Assembly: GCF_029433255.1 (NCBI RefSeq)
Contig: NZ_JAQTHU010000001.1
Span: 1,426,001-1,490,000 of the forward strand
Direction: 5' to 3'
From: Lactobacillus sp. ESL0791
GTDB taxonomy: Bacteria; Bacillota; Bacilli; Lactobacillales; Lactobacillaceae
DNA length: 64,000 bases
The notes beneath the pieces are model-generated. The model did not search any database, had not been told where the DNA came from, and worked only from the letters and a program-made list of their open reading frames with translations. The position numbers were made by a program, and so were the translations under genes. Each line of letters begins with the position of its first letter. The first letter of the stretch is position 1. Positions 8,738-16,969 of this stretch are shown in pieces.

Positions 8738-9337
8738 TTAATTTTCCTCAACACTCCATACATTATAAGCCGCAAACGTCCGTGGGTAAATTTTGCTTCT
8801 TTTTTCTACCAAAAATTCCAGACTATGAGCAAGCTGAAATGCCACGCCCTGGTCAAGATTGGCAAAAGTTATTTTCCTTGCCTCTTCAACACCGGGAAAA
8901 TCACGACCGGGTTCAATAAAATCGGCCATAAAAACAATTTTATCCAGCGTTGTCATCTGTACATCGCCGGTTGTGTGCCGGTCAACCGCGGTTAGAATTT
9001 CCGGATCGGTAATTTGCAAATCCCGTTTAATAAAATAAGTCCCGACTATGCCGTGCCAGATTGCCCGGTTCCAGTTAAGTAAATCCGGGTCAAAGCCCTG
9101 CGTCTTGATGACCTCACGGTATTCACTCACAGGTACCTGCTTGGCATAATCATGCACAAAACCGGCTAAAGCGGCCTTGTCTTGGTCATAACCATTAAGT
9201 TCAGCCAATTTCTGGGCTGTGCTGCTGACGCGCACACAATGGGCAAACCGCTGCTCATCCATGTTGCTTTTTTCTTTTGCGATTATTTCACTGCTGGAAA
9301 GCGGTGAATAAGTTTTCTTAAAAACTAACTCAGTCAT
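8738..9337 (-). CDS. yqeK: YqeK HD-domain protein (Ap4A hydrolase, symmetrical)
   Basis: This 199-residue HD-superfamily phosphohydrolase is expected to cleave diadenosine tetraphosphate to two ADP, as shown for YqeK of Gram-positives. Metal ligands are visible: His33 in RFAHCVRVS, His62-Asp63 in FVHDYAKQ, and later histidines in NRAIWHGIVGTYF and VDRHTTG. The gene overlaps nadD by eight bases and precedes rsfS by 10, the standard Firmicutes order. An internal Met26 just before the HD domain is a possible shorter start, leaving the first 25 residues uncertain. Confidence 0.92.
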   Translation of the reverse strand: MTELVFKKTYSPLSSSEIIAKEKSNMDEQRFAHCVRVSSTAQKLAELNGYDQDKAALAGFVHDYAKQVPVSEYREVIKTQGFDPDLLNWNRAIWHGIVGTYFIKRDLQITDPEILTAVDRHTTGDVQMTTLDKIVFMADFIEPGRDFPGVEEARKITFANLDQGVAFQLAHSLEFLVEKRSKIYPRTFAAYNVWSVEEN

Positions 9338-9962
9338 GATAAAGCCCCTTTTTCTGCAAATATTCGATTACCGGATCGGGTACAAGGTAACGCAAAGAGC
9401 CACCTGTCCGATAAGCCTGGCGGACAGCTGTTCCCGAAATATCAAAGGCAGGCACATCCACCCAAATAAGCGGATACTGTGCCTTAACCGGATAATTCGG
9501 TCGCTGCACCCCAACCAAGGTTGCTATACGCGCAAGCACATCCGGCTTGCGCCAAGTCGGCAGCTGGCTAATTTGGTCACTGCCCATAATTAAATAATAG
9601 CGGTTAGCAGACCACTTCTGCTGAAGATATTCCAAAACATCCGTAACATAAGCTGGGCCCTTATGCAGCAGTTCAAAAGCATTGACTTTGAACGCGCGGT
9701 TGGTATGCGTTGCCAGTTCCAGCATGCAAATTCGGTCGTGAAAAGATGCAGCACAATCATTACCGGCCGCCGCAAACCAAATTTCATCTAAATTAAGTTT
9801 GCACATTACCTGCTGGGCTGCCAGCAACTGAGCATTATGAACCGGATCAAATTTGCCGATTATCAGGCCAATCTGCCGTTTTTGCTGCTGGCTAACTTCC
9901 TCTTTCTGTACTTTAACAACCGGTTTATTTTCAACACACTTAGAATAACTATTCATCAACAT
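9330..9962 (-). CDS. nadD: NadD-like nicotinate mononucleotide adenylyltransferase with altered HxGH motif
   Basis: Position and fold point to NadD, which joins ATP and nicotinate mononucleotide to make deamido-NAD. The 210 residues start with an unaligned extension of about 30, then a Rossmann nucleotidyltransferase. GSDQISQLPTWRKPD (127-141) matches the family well, and ISGTAVR (175-181) stands in for ISSTxIR. The ATP-binding motif, usually GGTFxPxHxGH, reads GKFDPVHNAQ (36-45). The first His is kept (42) but the second is Gln45, which I confirmed codon by codon (CAG). The PPHK substrate loop after the second strand is also missing (IWFAAAGNDCAASF). Activity is therefore uncertain. It is coupled to yqeH and yqeK. 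Confidence 0.82.
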   Translation of the reverse strand: MLMNSYSKCVENKPVVKVQKEEVSQQQKRQIGLIIGKFDPVHNAQLLAAQQVMCKLNLDEIWFAAAGNDCAASFHDRICMLELATHTNRAFKVNAFELLHKGPAYVTDVLEYLQQKWSANRYYLIMGSDQISQLPTWRKPDVLARIATLVGVQRPNYPVKAQYPLIWVDVPAFDISGTAVRQAYRTGGSLRYLVPDPVIEYLQKKGLYHD

Positions 9963-9967
9963 GACCC

Positions 9968-11077
9968 CTAAATTAATGCGCGTCTAATTCCTAAGCCAAC
10001 GCCATCCGGTGTATAAGTTTTAACGACACAATCTGCCGGAACCGTCACAAAGCCAATGCCGCCAAAAAGCAAATCACTCTTACCTTCTGTATGCCATTCC
10101 TGACCCTTTAATGGCCCGATTTTATCTGGATCACTCGGCGGCACAAGCAATTCGCCAAGATGTTTAGCATAAAATTCATCCGCATTCTCTGTTTTCGTGC
10201 GGTGCAAATAAAGATCACGTGCCGCATAAACGGTAAAACTCGCAGGTGCACCCTTTAAATAATCTATCCGGCCAAGACCTGCCAAAAACAAGGTATTACC
10301 AGGTTTTAACTGATATGTAACGGGCTTGAGTGGCTTTCTGGGCGACACAAGCGCCAAATCTTTGGCATCAAGGTGCGTTGCCAGTTGGTTCTCTGTCATG
10401 ATCCCCGGAGTATCAACTAAGAAGTGCCCATTATCAAGCGGAATTTCAATTTTATCAAGCGTCGTCCCAGGAAAACGTGAGGTAGTGATTAGATCTTGAA
10501 CATCACCCAGTTCATCAATGATAGCATTAATGAGCGTTGACTTGCCAACATTTGTCATTCCCACAAAATAAACATCCTTATCTCGAGATTGCTTACCCAG
10601 ATAAGAAATTAGCTCAGCTAAATTCTTCTTTTTGGCAGCACTGACCAAAAAGATTTTCTTGGGCCGCAGACCAACACGGTTGGCTTCCTGACGCATCCAG
10701 TCCTTAATTTTACTCTGCCGCGAATTTAGCGGAAACAGGTCAAACTTGTTGCCCACCAGAATAAAATCGTTCTTGCCGATGAAGCGTTTAAGCGACGAAA
10801 TAAGGGAATTGGAAAAATCAAACAGGTCAACCACGTTAACCACCAATGCCTTTTTACTGGCAATTGAATTCAACAATGCCAAAAAATCATCATTATCAAC
10901 CTTGACAGGCATAATTTCATTATAATGACGCAGACGGAAACAGCGTTGACAGTAAACATCATTTTCAGGGTTTTCCTGCGCCTTTTTAAGCGCACTTGCA
11001 GGCAAAAAACCCGCTGCATCTGCGTTGCTTGACTGCAAAACCGCTCCGCAGCCGATACACATAATTTCTTCAGCCAT
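9968..11077 (-). CDS. yqeH: Circularly permuted GTPase YqeH (30S ribosome biogenesis)
   Basis: This 369-residue GTPase is needed for 30S subunit assembly. A treble-clef zinc finger comes first (Cys7, Cys10, Cys43, Cys46). Next is the GTPase in permuted order: G4 NKFD near 108, G5 SAAKKK, then G1 GMTNVGKST near 173 and G3 DTPG. A C-terminal domain of about 130 residues is thought to bind RNA. The start overlaps yqeG by eight bases. In Bacillus aroE and yhbY follow before nadD, whereas here only five bases separate yqeH from nadD. Confidence 0.95.
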   Translation of the reverse strand: MAEEIMCIGCGAVLQSSNADAAGFLPASALKKAQENPENDVYCQRCFRLRHYNEIMPVKVDNDDFLALLNSIASKKALVVNVVDLFDFSNSLISSLKRFIGKNDFILVGNKFDLFPLNSRQSKIKDWMRQEANRVGLRPKKIFLVSAAKKKNLAELISYLGKQSRDKDVYFVGMTNVGKSTLINAIIDELGDVQDLITTSRFPGTTLDKIEIPLDNGHFLVDTPGIMTENQLATHLDAKDLALVSPRKPLKPVTYQLKPGNTLFLAGLGRIDYLKGAPASFTVYAARDLYLHRTKTENADEFYAKHLGELLVPPSDPDKIGPLKGQEWHTEGKSDLLFGGIGFVTVPADCVVKTYTPDGVGLGIRRALI

Positions 11078-11594
11078 TTTTCAAAGTCTCCTTAAAAGTT
11101 ACCCGGTGTGACAAAGCCAAAAAGAAAAAAATAATTTTTTCAAAGAAACGGTTAATCCGGGTATTCCACTTATCGGTTTCGATCAAGGGTTCGACGAGAA
11201 CCGTTTCAACGCCGGCTAAATTTCCGGCCTGAATGTCGGTAATCAACTGGTCACCTACCATCATTACCTCTTCTGGCTGTAATTCCAGTTCCTGCCTTTT
11301 TTTAGTCAAGGCAAACGGCAAAGGTTTCTTTGATTTAGCTACAAAACTAATGTGATAAGGGTCAAGCACTTTGCCAACCCGTTGGGCGTTGTTGTTCGAA
11401 ATTACCACCAGCTTAATTCCCGCTTGTGCTAAGACCTGGTTAAACTGATCCATCTTTTTAGCAGTCTCGAATTCGTTCCAGGCAAGCAGGGTATTATCTA
11501 AATCCGAAAACACCGCTTTTATCCCCAGTTCCTGCAATTGCGCCACATTTAAATGATAAATAGTGTCAATCGTATATTTTGGTCGAAATAACAT
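11070..11594 (-). CDS. yqeG: YqeG-family HAD phosphatase
   Basis: This 174-residue HAD subfamily IIIA phosphatase is related to the GEP4/PGP class that dephosphorylates phosphatidylglycerophosphate. Motif I is FSDLDNTLLAWN with the nucleophilic Asp and its +2 Asp. Motif II lies in VISNNN, a Lys in SKKPLPFAL, and motif IV in VGDQLITDI. The hydrophobic patch near FFEKIIFFFLAL at the C-terminus may touch the membrane. The true substrate is not known for this family. It is the first gene of the yqeG-yqeH-nadD-yqeK-rsfS-tmcAL-yceD run. Confidence 0.9.
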   Translation of the reverse strand: MLFRPKYTIDTIYHLNVAQLQELGIKAVFSDLDNTLLAWNEFETAKKMDQFNQVLAQAGIKLVVISNNNAQRVGKVLDPYHISFVAKSKKPLPFALTKKRQELELQPEEVMMVGDQLITDIQAGNLAGVETVLVEPLIETDKWNTRINRFFEKIIFFFLALSHRVTFKETLKNG

Positions 11595-11710
11595 TTATTT
11601 CCCTTCATTAGTCATTCACCCGTAATTCATTTCACAATATCCATTATAAAAGTATATCATTAAAGCAATATTGGACAAATTTATTTGGATAACTTTAAAT
11701 CTGTTTCATA

Positions 11711-11750
11711 GAAAAAAGCAACTTTAGAGAAATTAGTCTCTAAAGCAGCT
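11711..11750 (-). terminator. Terminator of the DUF2335 cassette
   Basis: The stem CTTTAGAGA/TCTCTAAAG is extended by GC pairs and closes a short loop. On the minus strand it is followed by TTTTTT. It lies directly after the membrane-protein gene ending at 11758 and insulates the cassette from yqeG. Confidence 0.85.
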
Positions 11751-11757
11751 AATAAAA

Positions 11758-12285
11758 TTATTTTTGAGTTTTTTTATTAGTATTGTAACTTCCGGACAGA
11801 ATATCAATACTTTTAAAGAATAATTTAAAAGCACCAATACATCCTCCAATACCGGCAACACCGAAAATAGAACCCCAAACTTCATGATCGCTGACTAATA
11901 AGCTATAAGAAAAACATAAAAAAGCTATTATTAAAGCAAAGAAGATCAATAAAATTAACCAAGCTAATTTCCCTCTTCTTTTTTGTCGATCAGTTTCTAA
12001 TTTTCTCCGATGATTAGATTCTTCCATCGCATTATCAATAATCTTTTCTGCAGCCTTAGGATATATCTTTTGGTATGCAGCTAATATTTCAGGATCTGGT
12101 AGTGGCCCAGCTGTAATTCTAATAGTTCGCTGCAAAAGATTAGCTTTTTCTTTAGGCGAAATTTTAGGATCTACTTTGATTTTATCCGCTATTTCTTTAT
12201 CTAATTTTTTAATTTCAGCAGCTTCATCTAAATCAGCAGCAGTTTCTATTTGCTTATCCTCGGAATCTTTATTTTTCTTTTTCAT
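11758..12285 (-). CDS. DUF2335-type membrane protein of unknown function
   Basis: This 175-residue protein has a charged, lysine/glutamate-rich cytoplasmic part (1-105) and two predicted membrane segments (about 107-127 and 137-157). The segment GPLPDPEILAAYQKIYPKAA (60-79) followed by EESNHRR (88-94) fits the DUF2335 signature as I recall it (GPLPPPE... with a later HR). That family is scattered in bacteria and phage-like contexts and has no established role. The start ATG overlaps the stop of the small upstream gene by 17 bases, so the two are translationally coupled. A strong terminator follows. Lower GC than its neighbours and its position inside a housekeeping block suggest acquisition. 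Confidence 0.75.
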   Translation of the reverse strand: MKKKNKDSEDKQIETAADLDEAAEIKKLDKEIADKIKVDPKISPKEKANLLQRTIRITAGPLPDPEILAAYQKIYPKAAEKIIDNAMEESNHRRKLETDRQKRRGKLAWLILLIFFALIIAFLCFSYSLLVSDHEVWGSIFGVAGIGGCIGAFKLFFKSIDILSGSYNTNKKTQK

Positions 12286-12472
12286 AAGACAAAATACTAC
12301 GCCTCAGGTCATTACCAATATTCTGCCAATCTTGGTTGGTAAATCCACCAATTACGGGCGAATTAATTTCAACCGGTCCATATAACTCTTTAACTAATTT
12401 TTCATAGCAATTATTGATTTTTCCAAATTTTTTAGCCAAATCTGGAAAATATTTACCTAAATTAAAATCCAT
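12269..12472 (-). CDS. Small hypothetical protein coupled to the DUF2335 gene
   Basis: This is a 67-residue soluble, charged protein (start MDFNLGKYFPDLAKKF, end RRSILSYEKEK) that I do not recognise. I prefer the ATG at 12472 because AGGAGG stands seven bases ahead. A TTG two codons earlier would be too close to that site. Its last codons overlap the start of the membrane-protein gene, so both are made from one transcript and probably act together. It has no signal peptide, membrane segment or cysteine motif. A partner or regulator of the membrane protein is an inference from coupling only. Confidence 0.65.
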   Translation of the reverse strand: MDFNLGKYFPDLAKKFGKINNCYEKLVKELYGPVEINSPVIGGFTNQDWQNIGNDLRRSILSYEKEK

Positions 12473-12540
12473 TGCCAACCCTCCTTTTAAATAAGTTTAA
12501 CATAAAAGCCGTAAAATTTGTGAGCAAAAACTGGCATAAA

Positions 12541-12566
12541 AAAATGACGCTAAAAGCGCCATTTTA
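12541..12566 (-). terminator. Terminator after rplT
   Basis: The hairpin AAAATGGCGCT/AGCGTCATTTT (one G-U pair) has a tiny loop and is followed by T's on the minus strand. It ends the infC-rpmI-rplT operon. Confidence 0.85.
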
Positions 12567-12568
12567 AA

Positions 12569-12925
12569 TTAGTTTAAAGCCTTTTTAGCAGTTGTAACTA
12601 ATTGCGTAAATGTTTCTGAATCGTTATATGCAATATCAGCCAGCATCTTACGGTTAATGTCAACACCAGCCAATTTTAGGCCATGCATTAATTTCGAATA
12701 CGAAATATCGTTCTGTCTTGCTGCAGCATTAATTCTGGCAATCCATAATTTTCTGAAGTCGCTCTTACGTCTTCTACGGTCACGGAAGGCATACTTGTAA
12801 GATACAAATAATTGTGTACTTGCAGCCTTAAATTGCATATGCTTTGCGCCACGGTAACCCTTGGCAAGCTTCATAACCTTCTTACGACGTTTACGTGTGA
12901 CTGTTCCACCTTTAACTCTTGGCAT
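12569..12925 (-). CDS. rplT: 50S ribosomal protein L20 (bL20)
   Basis: This 118-residue, very basic protein matches bL20 over its full length: the N-terminus [24 protein letters not shown], cited in part as VTRKRRKK and [10 protein letters not shown], then [16 protein letters not shown]20 binds 23S rRNA early in 50S assembly. In low-GC Gram-positives it also represses its own operon by binding the leader. It is the last gene of infC-rpmI-rplT. Confidence 0.98.
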   Translation of the reverse strand: MPRVKGGTVTRKRRKKVMKLAKGYRGAKHMQFKAASTQLFVSYKYAFRDRRRRKSDFRKLWIARINAAARQNDISYSKLMHGLKLAGVDINRKMLADIAYNDSETFTQLVTTAKKALN

Positions 12926-12970
12926 CTGAAATTCCTCCTAATATCGCTACTATATCGTTCACAATGATAA

Positions 12971-13171
12971 TTAACGCATTTGAGAAACCATCTGTTTGAT
13001 GCGTTTCAAGTCGCTGCGTGAAACTAATGCAGCCTTTCTCAAATGACGACGTTGCTTCTTGGTCTTACCGTGGAAACGGTGACCAGTAAATGCGTGATGA
13101 CGCTTTAATTCACCACTAGCTGTTTTCTTAAACCGCTTTGCAGAAGCACGGTGAGTTTTCATTTTTGGCAT
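12971..13171 (-). CDS. rpmI: 50S ribosomal protein L35 (bL35)
   Basis: This is a 66-residue basic protein with the typical bL35 start [17 protein letters not shown] and the HHAFTGH segment. It is part of the large ribosomal subunit and lies 45 bp before rplT and 19 bp after infC in the universal order. Confidence 0.98.
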   Translation of the reverse strand: MPKMKTHRASAKRFKKTASGELKRHHAFTGHRFHGKTKKQRRHLRKAALVSRSDLKRIKQMVSQMR

Positions 13172-13190
13172 AATTTATTCCTCCAATTAA

Positions 13191-13718
13191 CTATTTTTTG
13201 TTTTTATCACTCTTTGGCGCAAGCATCAAAAACATTGAACGTCCTTCCATCTTCGGCTTGCTAATAACAGTAGCAATATCCGATGTGGCTTCGGCCATCT
13301 TTTCGAGTACATCACGGCCCAATTCCTTATGAGTGATTGCACGACCCCTGAACCTAATCGAAACACGTACTTTAGCTCCTTCTTTAGTGATGAACTTTTG
13401 CACATGCTTTAATTTGGTATCAAAGTCATTGCCCTCAATCGTCGGACTCAAACGAATTTCTTTCACACTGACAGTCTTAGACTTTTTGCGCGATTCCTTG
13501 AGCTTCTTTTGCTGCTCAAAGCGATATTTGCTGTAGTCCATAATCCGGGCAACGGGTGGTTTGGCATTAGGCGAAATCAAAACTAAGTCTAATCCGGCAA
13601 CATCTGCCTGCCGTAAAGCCTCGGTTTTGGTTACAACGCCGACCTGCTCACCATCTTCATTAATTAAACGCAGTTCGCGTGCGCGAATCCGATCGTTTAA
13701 AATCAAATTCTTTGGTAT
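13191..13718 (-). CDS. infC: Translation initiation factor IF-3, AUA start codon
   Basis: IF-3 binds the 30S subunit, keeps subunits apart and checks the start codon. The protein shows the N-domain [17 protein letters not shown] start ([13 protein letters not shown]), the linker [13 protein letters not shown] and the C-domain [15 protein letters not shown] set the start at the ATA triplet at 13718, giving 175 residues beginning (M)[11 protein letters not shown]. This triplet aligns with the known non-AUG infC start of Bacillus and has GGAGGTG at ideal distance. The TTG four codons later is too far from that site. Rare infC starts are the known basis of IF-3 self-control. A leader and promoter lie upstream. 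Confidence 0.9.
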   Translation of the reverse strand: MPKNLILNDRIRARELRLINEDGEQVGVVTKTEALRQADVAGLDLVLISPNAKPPVARIMDYSKYRFEQQKKLKESRKKSKTVSVKEIRLSPTIEGNDFDTKLKHVQKFITKEGAKVRVSIRFRGRAITHKELGRDVLEKMAEATSDIATVISKPKMEGRSMFLMLAPKSDKNKK

Positions 13719-13734
13719 GACTCTTCACCTCCAT

Positions 13735-13858
13735 GTTAATTTGAGGACAAGTAAAAGACGGACTAACACGGCCCGCCTTTTATCAACGAAAATTGATCAG
13801 CCTAGAGGTTTATTTAACGTAGGCGAGAAGCGGGAAGCTTCTTCTTGTTCTCAACTAA
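13735..13858 (-). promoter_or_regulatory. L20-type leader of the infC operon
   Basis: The untranslated leader of infC contains the segment GAACAAGAAGAAGCTTCCCG, which resembles the L20-binding part of Firmicutes infC leaders. A later hairpin AAAAGGCGGGC/GTCCGTCTTTT with G-U pairs, followed by T's, looks like an attenuator. Known biology: free L20 binds this leader and causes premature termination. Assignment is by position and recalled pattern, without a covariance search. Confidence 0.7.
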
Positions 13859-13864
13859 AAAGAT

Positions 13865-13893
13865 ATGTTACACGTTTTTTACTAAATTGTCAA
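13865..13893 (-). promoter_or_regulatory. Promoter of the infC-rpmI-rplT operon
   Basis: A perfect -35 box TTGACA (13888-13893) is followed after 17 bases by the -10 box TAACAT (13865-13870) on the minus strand. It lies 7 bases before the leader RNA begins. Confidence 0.75.
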
Positions 13894-13911
13894 ATGTCAG
13901 TTAGCTTAAAT

Positions 13912-14565
13912 CTACGCCATGTGCCTGCCAAGATAGCTGCCCGCCATTGAGATGGTAAAACAGACGATGAAATACAGCAGCGCGAGTGCCGCAAACATCG
14001 GCAAGATATAATTGGCATTCTGCCCATAAATTACCTGCGCGTGCTGCAGCAGTTCCGGAACCACAATGATGGTTGCAAGTGACGTGTCCTTAATCAATGA
14101 CACGAACTGGCCAATGAGGGTCGGAATCATGTGCCGGTAAGCCTGCGGCAGAACAATGTGCCACAGGGCCTGAACGTAGGTTAGACCATTTGAGCGCGCC
14201 CCTTCTATTTGTCCCAACGGCACCGACTGAATTCCCGAGCGGACAATTTCAGCGATCATGCTTGATTCAAACACGGTCATAGCAATGATTGCCGCTAAAA
14301 TGGCATCCGGCCGAAAGCCAAAATTGGGTAAACCAAAGTAGGTAAAGAAAATAATCAGCAGCAAGGGTAAATTGCGCACCAAGTCAATGATAAAGCCGAC
14401 AACGGCTGAAACATATTTGATTTTCGCATAGCGAATGATGCCCAAGATCGAACCCAAGACAAAACTTAAAATGATGGCAATCACAGAAATATAAAGTGTG
14501 ATGCCCAGCCCCTTGAGTAAAAAGCGGATATTAATCCATGATAAAGCGTTAAGCCAAGTTTGCAT
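13912..14565 (-). CDS. Polar amino-acid ABC transporter permease (second permease)
   Basis: This is a 217-residue His/Glu/Gln/Arg-type permease with about five membrane segments. The cytoplasmic EAA loop, EGARSNGLTYVQALWHIVLPQA, is visible as EGARSNGLTYVQAL then IVLPQAYR and couples it to the ATPase. It would pair with the permease encoded just upstream to form the membrane channel. It closes the four-gene transporter operon, and the infC promoter begins within its downstream flank. Confidence 0.9.
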   Translation of the reverse strand: MQTWLNALSWINIRFLLKGLGITLYISVIAIILSFVLGSILGIIRYAKIKYVSAVVGFIIDLVRNLPLLLIIFFTYFGLPNFGFRPDAILAAIIAMTVFESSMIAEIVRSGIQSVPLGQIEGARSNGLTYVQALWHIVLPQAYRHMIPTLIGQFVSLIKDTSLATIIVVPELLQHAQVIYGQNANYILPMFAALALLYFIVCFTISMAGSYLGRHMA

Positions 14566-14577
14566 TGTTCAGTCCCC

Positions 14578-15216
14578 CTAAGCCAAGTTTCTTTCCAAGT
14601 GTTTCATGTAATAACTAAGCGGCATGGTAATCACCAGATACAAGACACCGATCACCAGGTAAGTATTGATCGTGTCAAAGGTGGTTGAAGCAATCGCATT
14701 AGCTTGGTACATCAGGTCAAAACCGGCAACAAAGGCCAGAATTGAAGAATCCTTGATCAGGTTAACAAACTGGTTGCCTAAAGGCGGCACCACAATTTTG
14801 AAAGCCTGCGGAAAAACAATATAACGCATTGCCTGAACGTAAGTCATTCCGTTTGCCCGGGCCGCCTCCATCTGCCCCGCTGCTACCGACTGGATACCTG
14901 AGCGAATTATCTCGGCGATAAATGCCGCCGTATAAAGAGACAAACCGATTGTGCCAGCAGTAAAACCATTCAATTGGGTAAAATATTTCGGAACAATCAA
15001 ATAGAAAAACATGACAATAATCAACAGAGGAATGTTGCGAAAAAGCTCAACATAGGCGTGACCCAAGACATTAGCTACTTTATTGGGTAATACCTCTAAC
15101 ACTGCCAGCAAAATACCAAACACTAAGCTAAAGACTAGGGCAATCAGACTCGACAAGAGCGTCCAGCCAAAACCAACTAGCAACTGATTGCTAAAATGTT
15201 CAAAAATATTAATCAT
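14578..15216 (-). CDS. Polar amino-acid ABC transporter permease (first permease)
   Basis: This is a 212-residue permease homologous to the following gene, with the EAA loop EAARANGMTYVQAMRYIVFP and about five membrane segments. Its start overlaps the end of the substrate-binding protein gene by four bases, so expression is coupled. Together the two permeases make a heterodimeric channel of the GlnPQ/GltJK class. Confidence 0.9.
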   Translation of the reverse strand: MINIFEHFSNQLLVGFGWTLLSSLIALVFSLVFGILLAVLEVLPNKVANVLGHAYVELFRNIPLLIIVMFFYLIVPKYFTQLNGFTAGTIGLSLYTAAFIAEIIRSGIQSVAAGQMEAARANGMTYVQAMRYIVFPQAFKIVVPPLGNQFVNLIKDSSILAFVAGFDLMYQANAIASTTFDTINTYLVIGVLYLVITMPLSYYMKHLERNLA

Positions 15217-16028
15217 TTGTAATACAACCTCCGATAGTTAAAGCCCGGTACCTGGCCGAACCACTTTTTAATCAAGCGGTTATATTCACCGCTGCGCTGA
15301 ATTTTAATGACCGCACGGTTAACCGCCGCTTCAAAGCCGCGCTGGTGTTTGTTAACCGCAATCCCGTATGGCTCCTTGGTGAATGTACCACCGCAGACCT
15401 TCAAAGAAGGATTTTCGGCAGCTAAGCCGTAAAGTACGCCGTTGTCACTGGTCAGAGCATCACCCTGATGCGACTTTAGAGCTGAAACCGCCTGACCGTA
15501 ATCCTGCATGGCAATCACCTTGGCCTTGGGCGCAAAGCGCTTGACCACGTCAACAGAATTGTCGCCCAAAATTCCGATCACCGTTTTACCGTTCAGATCA
15601 TGAACGTTCTTTATCTTGGAATCGTTGGGAACCAGCAAGGTTTTTCCGGCATTAAAGTAAGAATGAGAAAAATCAATTATTTTTTCCCGTTCCGCCGTAA
15701 TTGTCATTGTGGCAATTACCGCGTCAACGTTGCCGTTTTTAAGCAAAGGAATCCGCGACTGGGAGGTTGCTAAAATAAACTTTACCTTGCCCTTAGGTCC
15801 TAAAACCTCGCGGGTCACAGCTTTGGCCATGTCAATGTCAAAACCCTTGACCTGGTCATCACGGACATCAATTAGGCTGAAGAGCTTTTTATCACCCTCA
15901 ACGCCCCAGGTAATCGTGTTAGACTGGCGAACCGTTTTTAACGCCGACTCATCGGTCACGCTTCGGCCGCAGCCCACAAGCAGCAAGACACTGAACAGTA
16001 AGGAAAGCAAGCAAAAATTTTTCTTCAT
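15213..16028 (-). CDS. Amino-acid ABC transporter substrate-binding lipoprotein
   Basis: This 271-residue protein starts with a lipoprotein signal (LLVGC, lipid Cys20). It continues as a family-3 periplasmic-type binding protein: GFDIDMAKAV, IATMTITAEREKIIDFSHSY and DNGVLYGLAAENP. It would capture glutamine, glutamate or another polar amino acid outside the cell and deliver it to the two permeases. Arg of TAEREK and Asp of DFSHSY are the usual ligand contacts. The exact substrate cannot be told from sequence. Confidence 0.9.
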   Translation of the reverse strand: MKKNFCLLSLLFSVLLLVGCGRSVTDESALKTVRQSNTITWGVEGDKKLFSLIDVRDDQVKGFDIDMAKAVTREVLGPKGKVKFILATSQSRIPLLKNGNVDAVIATMTITAEREKIIDFSHSYFNAGKTLLVPNDSKIKNVHDLNGKTVIGILGDNSVDVVKRFAPKAKVIAMQDYGQAVSALKSHQGDALTSDNGVLYGLAAENPSLKVCGGTFTKEPYGIAVNKHQRGFEAAVNRAVIKIQRSGEYNRLIKKWFGQVPGFNYRRLYYK

Positions 16029-16039
16029 AATGGGCCTCC

Positions 16040-16777
16040 CTAGTGCGCAATGATTTTACTCAAAAATTGCTGGGCCCGCTGTGTCTGCGGCTGCTTGAAG
16101 AACGCTGAACTGTCATCGTCTTCAACAATCCGGCCCTCATCCATAAAGATCACCCGGTTTGCCACTTCCTTGGCAAAACCCATTTCGTGGGTCACGATCA
16201 ACGAGGTCATCTCGCTAGCCGTTGTTACCTTCTTGATAACCTGCAGCACCTCATCAATCATCTCGGGATCAAGCGCCGAGGTTGGCTCATCAAATAACAA
16301 TAGCTTGGGATGCATGGCCAGCGAGCGCGCAATGGCGACCCGCTGCTTCTGCCCGCCCGAAATCTGGGACGGCATATTCTGCGCCTTGTCTTTCAGTCCA
16401 ACCATTTCAAGCAGCTCAAGTGCCTGCTTCTTATTTTCGGTTTCAGGCATGTGGCTGACAATCCGCGGTGCCAGCATAATATTTTCCAAAACACTTTTAT
16501 TAGCGTAAAGGTTAAAATGCTGGAACACCATCCCCACATCCCGACGCAAAAGGTTGGCATTGGTTTTGGGATCGGCCAAATCACGGTTGTTAACGATTAA
16601 CTTCCCGCCCTCAATCGACTCCAGGCCGTTAATTGTGCGAATCAAGGTGCTTTTCCCGGAACCAGAAGGCCCGATTAAAACAACGGTTTCACCCTGATCA
16701 ATTGTTAAATTAATATCATGCAAAGCGTGGAATTTACCGTAAAATTTCTGCACGTTGCGGAATTCGATCATCGACAT
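16040..16777 (-). CDS. glnQ: Polar amino-acid ABC transporter ATP-binding protein (GlnQ-like)
   Basis: This 245-residue ATPase drives the transporter. Walker A is GPSGSGKST, the Q-loop VFQHFNLY, the signature ISGGQKQR, Walker B LLLFDEPTSALDP and the switch His in VTHEMGF. I set the start at the ATG at 16777, six bases after AAGGAG. The earlier in-frame ATG at 16801 precedes that site. It is the first gene of the operon, and 192 bp of non-coding DNA containing its promoter separates it from thrS. Confidence 0.94.
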   Translation of the reverse strand: MSMIEFRNVQKFYGKFHALHDINLTIDQGETVVLIGPSGSGKSTLIRTINGLESIEGGKLIVNNRDLADPKTNANLLRRDVGMVFQHFNLYANKSVLENIMLAPRIVSHMPETENKKQALELLEMVGLKDKAQNMPSQISGGQKQRVAIARSLAMHPKLLLFDEPTSALDPEMIDEVLQVIKKVTTASEMTSLIVTHEMGFAKEVANRVIFMDEGRIVEDDDSSAFFKQPQTQRAQQFLSKIIAH

Positions 16778-16969
16778 AAATTTCTCCTTATATAAAAGCA
16801 TTAAATTTAAGTATCAGATTGAAACACTCAGCTAGCTAAAATCCAATAGAGCATACCGTCCACACTACAGTTGTAACTCGACGTGCAAATATTAACAGAT
16901 TTTTTAAATTTAAAAGTGTTGTAAGTGACTAATACATTTTCACAAATTAATTATTTTACCTAAATTATT

